Origin: Treponema sp.
Lineage (GTDB): Bacteria; Spirochaetota; Spirochaetia; Treponematales; Breznakiellaceae
Assembly: GCA_031255875.1 (NCBI GenBank)
Contig: JAIRRR010000042.1
Location: 1-11,070, forward strand
Direction of reading: 5' to 3'
DNA length: 11,070 nt
Of this stretch, positions 4,952 to 11,070 are shown one piece after another. The translations under genes and the position numbers were made by a program. The notes beneath the pieces are model-generated. The model was not told where the DNA came from. It searched no databases and was given only the letters and a program-made list of their open reading frames with translations. Each line of letters opens with the position of its first letter. Positions within the stretch are counted from its first letter, which is position 1.

Positions 4952-7100
4952 CCTGCCTCCAGCCCTCCCGCAAATTCATCCTGAAAATCCCGCTCCAGCG
5001 CCTGGCTAACTCAAGGCCGCCCAGAAAGCCGGCGGTGGGGCTTAGGGGTATGGTGTCCGCAAGTACCGACAGATCCTGATCGTTGGAACCGTAATTGGTA
5101 AGCAGGAGGTCCGGCTTTATCCGCCCCAGATCCTCCTGCCTCCGCTCGTTTTCGTAGGGGACCCGCAGTTCCCCGATGCTGTCCCGGAAGAGGGTGCGGA
5201 AGTTATTGTCCTGCGAGAAATTGAGTATCCCCACAAAGGCAATCTCCATTTCCAGATCGAAGGCGGTCTGCAGTATCCAGTCGATATCCTGGTTATAGGT
5301 GATGACCATAAGCCGCCTGCCTTTAAGTTCGGCCTTTATCCCCGCTATCCCCTCCCGGTATTCCTCTTCGTAATCGGCGATGATGCCCGCTATTTCATCT
5401 TCGCCCCTGCCAAAGTACCCGCCTATCATGCGGACCCAGGCGCAGCTTTCCCTGAAACCTATGGGGAAGGCCGCTTCCAGAAATTCCGCGTCAAATTCTT
5501 TTTTCAAAAAATCCCGGATGGTCCTGCCCATATAATCGTCATACGCAAGGATGTTGAGCTTTCCCCGCTTAAAGGCGCGTATATCCTCTGCTTTTGTTTC
5601 GCACAGGAAATTGCAGTTGATCCTAATGCCGAAACGCCCGAGAATATCCGCCACATAGCGCAGGCTTTCCGAGCGGGCGTTGGTTTCGGCCTTCTCCGCC
5701 ACAATGTTCACGGTGTTGTCCTCGGCGCTTACGTTCCTGTCGATCAAGGCCCTGGCGATTTCCATGTAGGCGATAAAGATGCCCTGCAAGAAATCCCCCC
5801 GGATAACGCCGTCGGCAAGTATGGGCACGATCCGCGTGTCCTGATCCTCATAGTCGCGGACAAAGCGTATATCGTCGCCGATAACGCCGCTCGGGCAGGT
5901 AGTCAGGACAAAGATCACCCTGGGCTTCCGCGCCTTCGCCTCCAGGATCTTCCCGCGCAGCGTTTCCGTCCCGCCGAATATCATGACCCCCTCGTTCATC
6001 TGCGAGGACACCACGGGCGGCGCGGACGTATAGGGCAGCACGATTCCCCGCTCCAGGATGAAACGCCTTGACGCTGATGTAATGCCCTGGTAGGCGATAT
6101 GGGCGCAGCTTCCGGGGCCGTGGGCGATACAGATACTGTCCTCTATCTGGGTGCAGACGCTCATGGCGCCGTTAAAGGCGCAGCCGTGGAGCGGCTCCCT
6201 GGCGACAAGGCCCTTGGAAAACCAGGCGGCTTTTTCGCCGGGTGCGGCGGCCGGGGCGGCGGCTGCGGAGGGCTTCTGTTTTACAGCGGCGGGCCGCTTT
6301 TTTTCAAAGAGCCGCTCCTCAAGCTCTTCGTCGCCCAGGGGGAGCGCGGGGTAGAAATCCTCCTGCGCGTAAATCCGCCGCGCCAGTTCCGCGAATTGCC
6401 CCGCCAGGGGCGAATCGGGCCAGGCCTCCACAAGGCAGCTTAGGCGCTGTTCGGCCCGGGCGAACAGCGGATCCCTTTTAATGCAGGCGATCAGGGGCAG
6501 GGAGACAGCGGCGCAGAAGCGGCGCGCCAATTCCTCTTCCTCCTCCCCTCTTGAATTGAAGATAATCCCGCCGGCCCTGTTCCCGGCCTGATCGTAATTG
6601 CGTATGCCCCGCAGGATATTGTTCGCCGCGTAGAGCGACATAAATTCCCCGGAAGTTACGATGTATACCTTTTCCGCGTAATCCCGCCTGATGGGGACCG
6701 CGAAGCCGCCGCAGACCACGTCCCCCAGGACATCGTAGATGATCGCGTCGTAACGGTTTCCCTTTATCCCCAGCCGGTCCAGCAGCTCGAAGGTGGTCAG
6801 GATGCCCCGGCCCGCGCAGCCCACCCCGGGTTCCGGACCGCCGGCCTCGACGCAGTCAACCCCGAATGCCCCGGCGTGCACAATATCGGAAAGCCGGCAT
6901 TTGTCCGGGGCGGTTTCCCTGACATAGTCCAGCACCGTGGTTATCCGTTCCCCGCGCAGCAGGAGCCGCGTCGAATCGTGCTTGGGATCGCAGCCGATCT
7001 GCAATACCCGTTTCCCCTCCCTGCCAAGGGCGGCGGAAATATTCGCGGCTATCGTCGATTTGCCGATGCCGCCCTTTCCGTAAATCGCAATCTCAGGCAT
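4920..7100 (-). CDS. Nitrogenase-like fusion protein: NifH/BchL-type Fe protein joined to a NifD/BchN-type subunit
   Basis: Residues 1-265 are a complete Fe protein: P-loop GKGGIGKST (8-16), GCDPKHDST (36-44), GGPEPGVGCAGRG with cluster ligand C95, and YDVLGDVVCGGFA with ligand C130. A Pro/Ala/Lys-rich linker (about 266-292) leads to a component 1 domain (293-726) with cluster cysteines C307 (HGCAFNG), C332 (HGPGSC) and C402 (TTCPSGVIGDD). Where NifD has its FeMo-cofactor Cys and His, this protein appears to have Asp/Tyr (AYDDYMG, 519-525) and Ala (PTAGFLGG, 688-695), so a FeMo-type cofactor is unlikely. I chose ATG 7100 because MPEIAIYGKGG is the normal Fe-protein start; an upstream extension of 26 residues reads antisense-like sequence. 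It overlaps btuD by 8 bp and has only a weak ribosome site, suggesting translational coupling. The known role of the family is ATP-driven low-potential electron transfer. Action on a corrinoid is inference. Confidence 0.88.
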   Translation of the reverse strand: MPEIAIYGKGGIGKSTIAANISAALGREGKRVLQIGCDPKHDSTRLLLRGERITTVLDYVRETAPDKCRLSDIVHAGAFGVDCVEAGGPEPGVGCAGRGILTTFELLDRLGIKGNRYDAIIYDVLGDVVCGGFAVPIRRDYAEKVYIVTSGEFMSLYAANNILRGIRNYDQAGNRAGGIIFNSRGEEEEELARRFCAAVSLPLIACIKRDPLFARAEQRLSCLVEAWPDSPLAGQFAELARRIYAQEDFYPALPLGDEELEERLFEKKRPAAVKQKPSAAAAPAAAPGEKAAWFSKGLVAREPLHGCAFNGAMSVCTQIEDSICIAHGPGSCAHIAYQGITSASRRFILERGIVLPYTSAPPVVSSQMNEGVMIFGGTETLRGKILEAKARKPRVIFVLTTCPSGVIGDDIRFVRDYEDQDTRIVPILADGVIRGDFLQGIFIAYMEIARALIDRNVSAEDNTVNIVAEKAETNARSESLRYVADILGRFGIRINCNFLCETKAEDIRAFKRGKLNILAYDDYMGRTIRDFLKKEFDAEFLEAAFPIGFRESCAWVRMIGGYFGRGEDEIAGIIADYEEEYREGIAGIKAELKGRRLMVITYNQDIDWILQTAFDLEMEIAFVGILNFSQDNNFRTLFRDSIGELRVPYENERRQEDLGRIKPDLLLTNYGSNDQDLSVLADTIPLSPTAGFLGGLELARRWSGIFRMNLREGWRQDDPLFRKYYA

Positions 7101-7890
7101 GGCGGTAATCCCGCCCGATCCGGGCCGCCGTTTCCGCCTGCCAGGCCGAAAGCGAGTCCAGCATAAAGGAATGGACATCCATGCCGTATACGGCTTTCAG
7201 GGTTTCCCTGCCGAGAACCGCGCCGGGGCTTCCCGTGGCGGCAAGTTCGCCGTCGCGCATAAGCGCCATGGTATCGGCAAAAGACCGGGACAGGTTAAGG
7301 TCGTGGAGCACGGCGATAACGGTCCTGTTGTTTTCCCTTGCCCAGGCCGTAAGGCCCCGCAGTAACTCTACCTGGTATTTCAGATCCAGGTGGTTCGTCG
7401 GCTCGTCAAGGAGGATTATCTCCGGGTCCTGGACCAGGGTCCGCGCCAGGAAAACCCGCTGGAGCTGCCCCCCGGAAAGTTCGTTTATCATCCTGTCCCT
7501 TACCCCGGAAAGCCCGAGATTTTCAAGGGCTTCCTCCACCATGTCCCGGTCCTTCCGCGAAAGGGAGGAGATGTACTTTTCCGAATGCGCGTACCTGCCC
7601 AGCGCCACCGTATCGGCTACCGTAAAGGGGAAGTATATTTCCTGCCCCTGGCTCATTACGGCGATCTTTCTCGCGAGCGCCTTCCTGCTGAACGATGAAA
7701 CTTCCCGGGAATCGACAGAGATGCTGCCCCGGTAGCCGAGTATATGCGCGACTGCCTTTAACAGGGTGGTCTTCCCGCAGCCGTTCGGCCCGGCGATACA
7801 GAGGATTTCCCCGCGCCCGGCTTTCAGGGAAATGTTTTTGATAATATCCCCGCCGCCGTATCCGCAGTACAGATTCCGTATTTCCAGCAC
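7093..7890 (-). CDS. btuD: Corrinoid/siderophore-type ABC importer, ATP-binding protein
   Basis: This 265-residue cytoplasmic ATPase of the FecE/BtuD class powers import through the adjacent permease. It has Walker A GPNGCGKTT (34-42), Q-loop MSQ (79-81), signature LSGGQLQRV (138-146), Walker B ILLDEPTNHLD (159-169) and the H-loop VLHDLN (H196). The start is GTG 7890, 8 nt after AAGGAGG and 16 bp after the end of the permease gene. About 30 residues after the usual end of the domain form a charged and aromatic tail. The ATPase alone cannot separate B12 from haem or siderophore transport. The corrinoid assignment comes from the riboswitch and the flanking cobamide genes. Confidence 0.85.
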   Translation of the reverse strand: MLEIRNLYCGYGGGDIIKNISLKAGRGEILCIAGPNGCGKTTLLKAVAHILGYRGSISVDSREVSSFSRKALARKIAVMSQGQEIYFPFTVADTVALGRYAHSEKYISSLSRKDRDMVEEALENLGLSGVRDRMINELSGGQLQRVFLARTLVQDPEIILLDEPTNHLDLKYQVELLRGLTAWARENNRTVIAVLHDLNLSRSFADTMALMRDGELAATGSPGAVLGRETLKAVYGMDVHSFMLDSLSAWQAETAARIGRDYRHA

Positions 7891-7906
7891 CGTCCCCGCC
7901 TCCTTC

Positions 7907-8920
7907 TCACCTTTTCCTGAAGTACACCCAGGCGAAGAACGGCGCGCCCAGGATGGCGGTAACCGCGCCCACCGGCAGTTCCGACGGCGAGAGGATCGTC
8001 CTCGCGATTAAATCGGTTACCACCAGCAGGGAGCCGCCCAGGATGGCCGCCATGGGAAGCGCGTACCTGTGCCTTGAGCCCACGATCTTCCGGGCCAGGT
8101 GCGGTGCGATAAGGTCCACAAAACCGATCGCCCCGGCCAGCGAGACCGCAGCCCCGGTGAGGATCGCCGTGTAAAAGAGAAGCTTTATCCGCAGCTTTTC
8201 CGCGTCAACGCCAAGCGACTTTGCCTGCTCTTCCCCGAAAGTAAGAATGTCCATCTCCCTGGTATGCCTTGCCGCGCCCAGGCTGCCCAGCACAAGGAAG
8301 GGCAGCAGCAGCACTACGTAATCCCAGCCTTTAAGGGAGAAGCTGCCCATCTGCCAGTAGAGCAAATTCCTGAGCTGCTCCCGGTACAGGACGACGAGGA
8401 TGGTGAGGAAGGCGTTGACAAACAGGGAAAAAACCATGCCAAAAAGAATAATGGTGTTATTGGAAAAATTTTTGTCGATTTTCGCCGTAAAGAACAGCAC
8501 GAAAAATACCGTCACAAGGGCGAACGCAAAACCCGCGCAGGGCAGGGTAAAACCGCCCGCAAAGGGAAGGCGCAGCCCGGTAAGGATAACCAGCGCCGCC
8601 CCCAGGGAAGCGCCGGAAGACACGCCGATGATATAGGGCGAGGCCAGGGGGTTCTTCAGGGTCGACTGGAACACCGTCCCGCTTACGGACAGGGCGCCGC
8701 CGGTTAAAAAGGCCAGAAGCGCCCGCGGGAACCTTAGGTTCCAGACTATGGTAACGTTCTTCGGATCTATCCCGGCCTTTAAAGGCAGATTAGTTATCTT
8801 GTGAAAGGCGATGCTGAGGGTGTCGATAAAGCCGATGGAAGTGCTGCCCAGGGAAGAGCCCGCGCACAGGGTGGCAAGGGAAAGCAGGATGCCGATAGAA
8901 AATTTTTCAGGGCGCGTCAT
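7907..8920 (-). CDS. btuC: Corrinoid/siderophore-type ABC importer, permease
   Basis: This 337-residue integral membrane protein of the FecCD/BtuC family is expected to have about ten transmembrane helices and to act as a homodimer with two BtuD-type ATPases. Typical motifs are NPLASPYIIGVSSGASLG near residue 90, LGVDAEKLR before the coupling helix region, and AGAIGFVDLIAPHLARKIVG followed by SELPVGAVTAILGAPFF at the C-terminus. The start ATG 8920 overlaps the end of the binding-protein gene by 14 bp and has no clear Shine-Dalgarno sequence, so translation is probably coupled to the upstream gene. Transport of a corrinoid is inferred from context. Confidence 0.87.
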   Translation of the reverse strand: MTRPEKFSIGILLSLATLCAGSSLGSTSIGFIDTLSIAFHKITNLPLKAGIDPKNVTIVWNLRFPRALLAFLTGGALSVSGTVFQSTLKNPLASPYIIGVSSGASLGAALVILTGLRLPFAGGFTLPCAGFAFALVTVFFVLFFTAKIDKNFSNNTIILFGMVFSLFVNAFLTILVVLYREQLRNLLYWQMGSFSLKGWDYVVLLLPFLVLGSLGAARHTREMDILTFGEEQAKSLGVDAEKLRIKLLFYTAILTGAAVSLAGAIGFVDLIAPHLARKIVGSRHRYALPMAAILGGSLLVVTDLIARTILSPSELPVGAVTAILGAPFFAWVYFRKR

Positions 8921-9821
8921 ATATATCAGGGTATACCGCGCGGGCCATCTGTTTCAAGGCAAGGATTATGTTTTGGGAAGGGCGGGACGCGGAATTGGCG
9001 TCGATCCTGAAGACGCGGTTGTTCAGCACCGCGCCGACATGCTCAAAACCGGGCCTGGCCTTCACGTCCGCCGTAAAAGTATCGATGTCCTCAAGAAAAG
9101 TGATAATGACATCAGGATTCCGGCTGATAACCGCCTCTGCGGAAGGGGAAAACCAGCCCTCCTCCCCGGCAAAGATATTGTCCGCGCCAATCAGCTCCGC
9201 CATCTCGTGAAGGTAGGTTTTCCGCCCCAGGGACACGAGGTAGGGAGGAGGGGAAAGCTCCAGGTAAACCGATTTTCTTTCCGTTATCCCCGCGCTTTTT
9301 CGGGCAACGGCGTCAATTTCGGCTTTCATGCCGGCGACAAGGGCCTCGCCCTGTTCCTCCGCCCCCAGCAGCCCCGCGATAAAGCGTATGTCCCCGTAAA
9401 TGCCCTCGATGCTGTCGCTTGTAGGTATATAGACTACAGGTATCCCCGCTTCCCCCACAAGCCTGAAAGGATCCTCCCCCGAAACCGTTCGGTTGTGCTC
9501 GGCGGCGATAATAATGTCCGGATTAAGGGTGATGATCGTCTCACCGTCCGGGTAGGAAAAATCGATAAGCGTAATACCTTTATTGATGCCGTCAAGCGCC
9601 GCGGAGAATTCGTCCGCGGCTATGATCTTCCCGCCCAGCCCCAGGCCGACAATAATCTCGCTGTTGGAAGGCGCCGTGGAAATGATAGTATCGATCGCTT
9701 TCGGCAGGGTTATCGTTTCCCCCGCCCGCCCGGTAAGCGTGTTTTTTTCCGGCGCGCGCCCGCATCCCGCGAAAAAGGCGGCCGCGAGAAAAACCGCCAG
9801 GCGGAGCCTCCCCGCCGTCAC
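8907..9821 (-). CDS. btuF: Corrinoid/siderophore-type ABC importer, substrate-binding lipoprotein
   Basis: This 304-residue BtuF/FhuD-type binding protein (helical-backbone, class III fold) would deliver ligand to the permease. The N-terminus is a lipoprotein signal: positive residues, a hydrophobic core, then AAFFAGC with C20 as the lipidated cysteine. A phenylalanine at -3 is unusual for an enterobacterial lipobox but tolerated in spirochaetes. Family features are the paired repeats around PDIIIAAEHNR and EGWFSPSAEAVISRNPDVIIT and the C-terminal helix after NNRVFRIDANS. The start is GTG 9821, which overlaps the stop of the adenosyltransferase gene (GTGA) and lies 7 nt after CAGGG. No outer-membrane receptor gene lies in this window. 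Confidence 0.85.
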   Translation of the reverse strand: MTAGRLRLAVFLAAAFFAGCGRAPEKNTLTGRAGETITLPKAIDTIISTAPSNSEIIVGLGLGGKIIAADEFSAALDGINKGITLIDFSYPDGETIITLNPDIIIAAEHNRTVSGEDPFRLVGEAGIPVVYIPTSDSIEGIYGDIRFIAGLLGAEEQGEALVAGMKAEIDAVARKSAGITERKSVYLELSPPPYLVSLGRKTYLHEMAELIGADNIFAGEEGWFSPSAEAVISRNPDVIITFLEDIDTFTADVKARPGFEHVGAVLNNRVFRIDANSASRPSQNIILALKQMARAVYPDIYDAP

Positions 9822-10357
9822 GAATACACCCTGCTGATAAATTCCGTTTCAGCTATTCCCCTGTCCTTGTTCAGCTTCAGCGCCAGGGAGTAGAAGTACC
9901 CGGAAAATAAATTAACATAATCAAAAAGAATGTCTTCTACTTTGTGCCCCTGCTTCTTGTGGCGGTACATAAGCCGGACTAGGGCCTTGCATTTGTTCCT
10001 GATGATGTGGCTGTACGAAGCCGCCGGGCATCCCTGGGGGACGACAAACCTCGGCCTGTTTTTGCGGGGGGACGCCGCAGTGTCAAAAGTTTCCCGTATC
10101 TCCCGCTGCAGTTCTTCGACGCGGTCCCGCAGCCAGTTTAGCTCTTCCTCGACTATCGTCGTCTTTGTACGCAGGCAGGGGTTAATATGGTACATAAGCT
10201 CGTTGAGCCTGCACAGTTCCTCTTTCAACGCCCCGTCGTCAACTAACGAGCGCAGGAACCCTATCATGCTGGCAACTTCGTCGGTGGCAATTTCAAAATC
10301 GCAGCGCAGATCCGCCGGATCATCGTACAGGAAACTGTAAGACAGGTACTTATGCAT
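9818..10357 (-). CDS. Divergent PduO-type cobalamin adenosyltransferase
   Basis: ATP:cob(I)alamin adenosyltransferases of the PduO/MMAB family attach the 5'-deoxyadenosyl upper ligand. This 179-residue protein aligns by eye with that family. DDPADLRCDFEIATDEVASMIG resembles the canonical DDxRVxAYGTVDELNSxIG; RFVVPQGCPAAS (103-114) matches the FVLPGGSPAAA segment; SHIIRNKCKALVR (116-128) corresponds to LHLARTxCRRAER; and YVNLFSGYFYSLALKLN (147-163) corresponds to YLNRLSDYLFxLAR. The N-terminal TKTGDxG ATP loop is missing, the AER glutamate is valine (V127) and the LSD aspartate is glycine (G153). It may therefore be an altered enzyme or a corrinoid-binding relative. I chose ATG 10357, about 5 nt after GGGAGGG; the upstream in-frame extension is low-complexity and unlike the family. 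It is the first gene after the riboswitch. Confidence 0.7.
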   Translation of the reverse strand: MHKYLSYSFLYDDPADLRCDFEIATDEVASMIGFLRSLVDDGALKEELCRLNELMYHINPCLRTKTTIVEEELNWLRDRVEELQREIRETFDTAASPRKNRPRFVVPQGCPAASYSHIIRNKCKALVRLMYRHKKQGHKVEDILFDYVNLFSGYFYSLALKLNKDRGIAETEFISRVYS

Positions 10358-10512
10358 ACGCGCCCTCCCGAAAAATTGAAGCTTGTACCGGCGCAGGGCG
10401 GCCGCCGAAAAACCGCGCCCGTTCCAAAACAGGGCCGGGTCCTGCGGCACCGGCGCTTTGTTCGCAACGCCCCAAATGAAAGCGCGGATGCAGCCGGGAG
10501 GGCGGCCGGACC
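10358..10512 (-). other. Leader RNA next to the first gene, no gene seen
   Basis: This GC-rich stretch forms the 3' part of the operon leader. The frame continuous with the adenosyltransferase runs through it, but its translation is low-complexity and does not resemble the family. It holds the palindrome GGCGGCCGCC and a weak terminator-like stem (CCG..CCTG with CGGG..CGG, about 10413-10439) followed by five U residues (10408-10412). The ribosome binding site GGGAGGG precedes ATG 10357. Confidence 0.4.
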
Positions 10513-10694
10513 GCCGGGTACAATACCGGCCCGAAGGGCATCCCTCGGGACCGTGCGGGAACAAAACGTCACGCATTTTATTCCCGTTGTTTGGATAACC
10601 AGGGAAATAACACGGCCAAAAGGCCGTATCATTTCCGCGCGGGCCTTTGGCCGGGCGGGTTACTTAACCCGACATAGCCGTCACTTTGGCCCGC
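10513..10694 (-). ncRNA. Candidate structured RNA in the operon leader (class unknown)
   Basis: On the minus strand this stretch folds into consecutive stems. The 7-bp pairing GCGGGCC (10688-10694) with GGCCCGC (10639-10645) encloses CGGGTT/AACCCG (10656-10671). A 15-bp hairpin with a UUUU loop spans 10603-10636. A 13-bp hairpin with a 5-nt loop spans 10556-10586. An 8-bp hairpin with a tetraloop spans 10530-10549. A bulged 7-bp hairpin spans 10513-10530. The 15-, 13- and 8-bp stems contain five G-U pairs that become A-C mismatches on the plus strand, so the minus-strand transcript is the form that folds fully. I match it to no known RNA class. It could be a second regulatory element, a processing site, or remnants of repeats. 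Confidence 0.4.
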
Positions 10695-10695
10695 G

Positions 10696-10714
10696 AAAAA
10701 ACCCCGAGACCGGG
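10696..10714 (-). terminator. Possible intrinsic terminator in the riboswitch expression platform
   Basis: On the minus strand CCCG-GTCT-CGGG forms a 4-bp GC stem with a tetraloop. It is followed by one G and then six U residues (10696-10701). It lies about 150 nt after the aptamer and upstream of all genes, so it could attenuate transcription when cobalamin is bound. The stem is short, so its strength is uncertain. Confidence 0.4.
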
Positions 10715-10842
10715 AACCGGAAGAAACCGTAAGGAGAGAAACGGCGGGGCGGTCCCCAGCCTCCGTATTCCGATATGGTATGCTGTTTGAAACACGTAAG
10801 CTCTCTTCCGGAACCCTGCCTCGGGGCCCCGAAAAGTATGAT

Positions 10843-10864
10843 TGCCCCTGCCAGGCAGCGGGCA
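10843..10864 (-). other. Hairpin directly after the riboswitch aptamer
   Basis: On the minus strand TGCCC pairs with GGGCA and CTGC with GCAG around a 3-nt loop, with one bulged G. This gives a 9-bp stem that begins immediately after the closing helix of the riboswitch. The nearest T-run (ACTTTTC) is several nucleotides downstream, so it is more likely part of the expression platform than a terminator by itself. Confidence 0.4.
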
Positions 10865-11034
10865 TGTCCATCAAAGTCTCCTGGCTTACGACGTTTGAAC
10901 CCCTGGCCGACAAGGCCCCGGTCCCTTTCCGATAGCCTTCCCAGCTTTTGACCAGTGGCTGTAGTATCGGAAAATTGCCGCTCACAGTTACGGGATAGCC
11001 CCGGGCTTGCACCGGACTTCCTCTGAAATGGACA
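10865..11034 (-). promoter_or_regulatory. Cobalamin riboswitch
   Basis: All main conserved blocks of the cobalamin aptamer are present in order on the minus strand: GGAAGTCCGGTGCAAG (11006-11021), CCGTAACTGTGAGCGG (10978-10993), GCCACTGG (10952-10959), GGGAAGGC (10935-10942) and the B12-box-like AAGCCAGGAGAC (10876-10887). The closing helix is visible as TGTCCAT (11028-11034) pairing with ATGGACA (10865-10871). Aptamers of this class bind adenosylcobalamin or other cobalamins and normally switch off downstream genes. Here the downstream genes are the whole corrinoid uptake, nitrogenase-like and cobamide assembly operon. The aptamer is certain; which cobalamin form it prefers is not visible. 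Confidence 0.95.
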
Positions 11035-11068
11035 ATTATAAAATACAGGATTTTCCGCGGAATGTCAA
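11035..11068 (-). promoter_or_regulatory. Probable sigma-70-type promoter of the operon
   Basis: TTGACA (11063-11068) is a perfect -35 element. After a 17-nt spacer comes TATTTT (11040-11045), which would start transcription near 11033, just where the riboswitch closing helix begins. A perfect TATAAT (11035-11040) lies 5 nt further on, with a 22-nt spacer; starting from it would cut into the helix, so the first arrangement is preferred. Confidence 0.65.
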
Positions 11069-11070
11069 GG

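Noticed and set aside
3590..7100. True nitrogenase for nitrogen fixation
   Set aside because: There is one fused H-D protein and a single K-like subunit, no other nif genes nearby, incomplete P-cluster cysteines in the K-like subunit, and no FeMo-cofactor ligands where expected.
7093..9821. Siderophore or haem importer unrelated to corrinoids
   Set aside because: The protein families alone allow this, but overlapping genes with an adenosyltransferase and cobamide enzymes under a cobalamin riboswitch make a corrinoid ligand much more likely. It is not fully excluded.
10358..10576. N-terminal extension of the adenosyltransferase
   Set aside because: The extension is rich in Arg, Gly and Pro, does not contain the missing TGD loop of the family, and falls in the structured leader. 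ATG 10357 has a good ribosome site.
10629..10871. Possible 80-codon leader peptide starting at ATG 10871, 6 nt after AGGAG
   Set aside because: The AGGAG is the conserved B12-box sequence of the riboswitch, so its likeness to a ribosome site is expected by chance. The translation is Ser/Arg/Gly-rich with no motif, and it runs across the terminator-like hairpin.
1..11070. tRNA, rRNA, CRISPR array, insertion sequence or phage genes
   Set aside because: I saw no regularly spaced repeats, transposase or integrase motifs, and no tRNA-like cloverleaf on either strand.

Overview
The window holds one leftward (minus-strand) operon of ten genes for corrinoid (vitamin B12-type) uptake, adenosylation, remodelling and nucleotide-loop assembly. 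A cobalamin riboswitch sits at its right end. An ATP-driven nitrogenase-like reductase is embedded in the middle. The DNA is GC-rich, start codons are a mix of ATG and GTG, and most genes overlap or nearly touch. The organism is probably an anaerobe: a nitrogenase-type Fe protein and reductase are oxygen-sensitive, and a corrinoid-dependent lifestyle fits. The lipobox of the binding protein (FFAGC) would suit a spirochaete, but the phylum cannot be fixed from this sequence alone.

Layout from right to left, the direction of transcription. (1) 10865-11068: promoter and cobalamin riboswitch. (2) 10358-10864: about 500 nt of leader without a convincing gene. It holds a small terminator-like hairpin and a chain of stable hairpins whose G-U pairs show that the minus-strand RNA is the folded form. 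(3) 9818-10357: a divergent PduO-type cobalamin adenosyltransferase that lacks the usual N-terminal ATP loop. (4) 7093-9821: a BtuF/BtuC/BtuD-type ABC importer (lipoprotein, permease, ATPase). (5) 3590-7100: a nitrogenase-like pair, namely a NifH-NifD fusion and a separate NifK/BchB-like subunit. (6) 343-3577: cobU, a TIM-barrel protein best explained as the cobamide-remodelling hydrolase CbiR, cobT and cobS. (7) 2-307: the 3' end of an unrelated plus-strand gene, convergent with cobS.

Proposed working model. Scarce cobalamin relieves the riboswitch. BtuFCD imports foreign cobamides or cobinamide. CbiR cuts the nucleotide loop, the adenosyltransferase adds the upper ligand, and CobU, CobT and CobS rebuild the loop with the preferred lower base. 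No corrin-ring synthesis genes are present, so this is salvage and remodelling, not de novo synthesis. The nitrogenase-like complex has no obvious job in that textbook pathway. It keeps all Fe-protein motifs and a three-plus-one cysteine cluster site like chlorophyllide oxidoreductase, but shows no FeMo-cofactor ligands. Its place between importer and cobU suggests that it acts on an imported corrinoid, either as a low-potential Co(II)-to-Co(I) reductase or as a ring-modifying reductase. This is the most likely undescribed system in the window.
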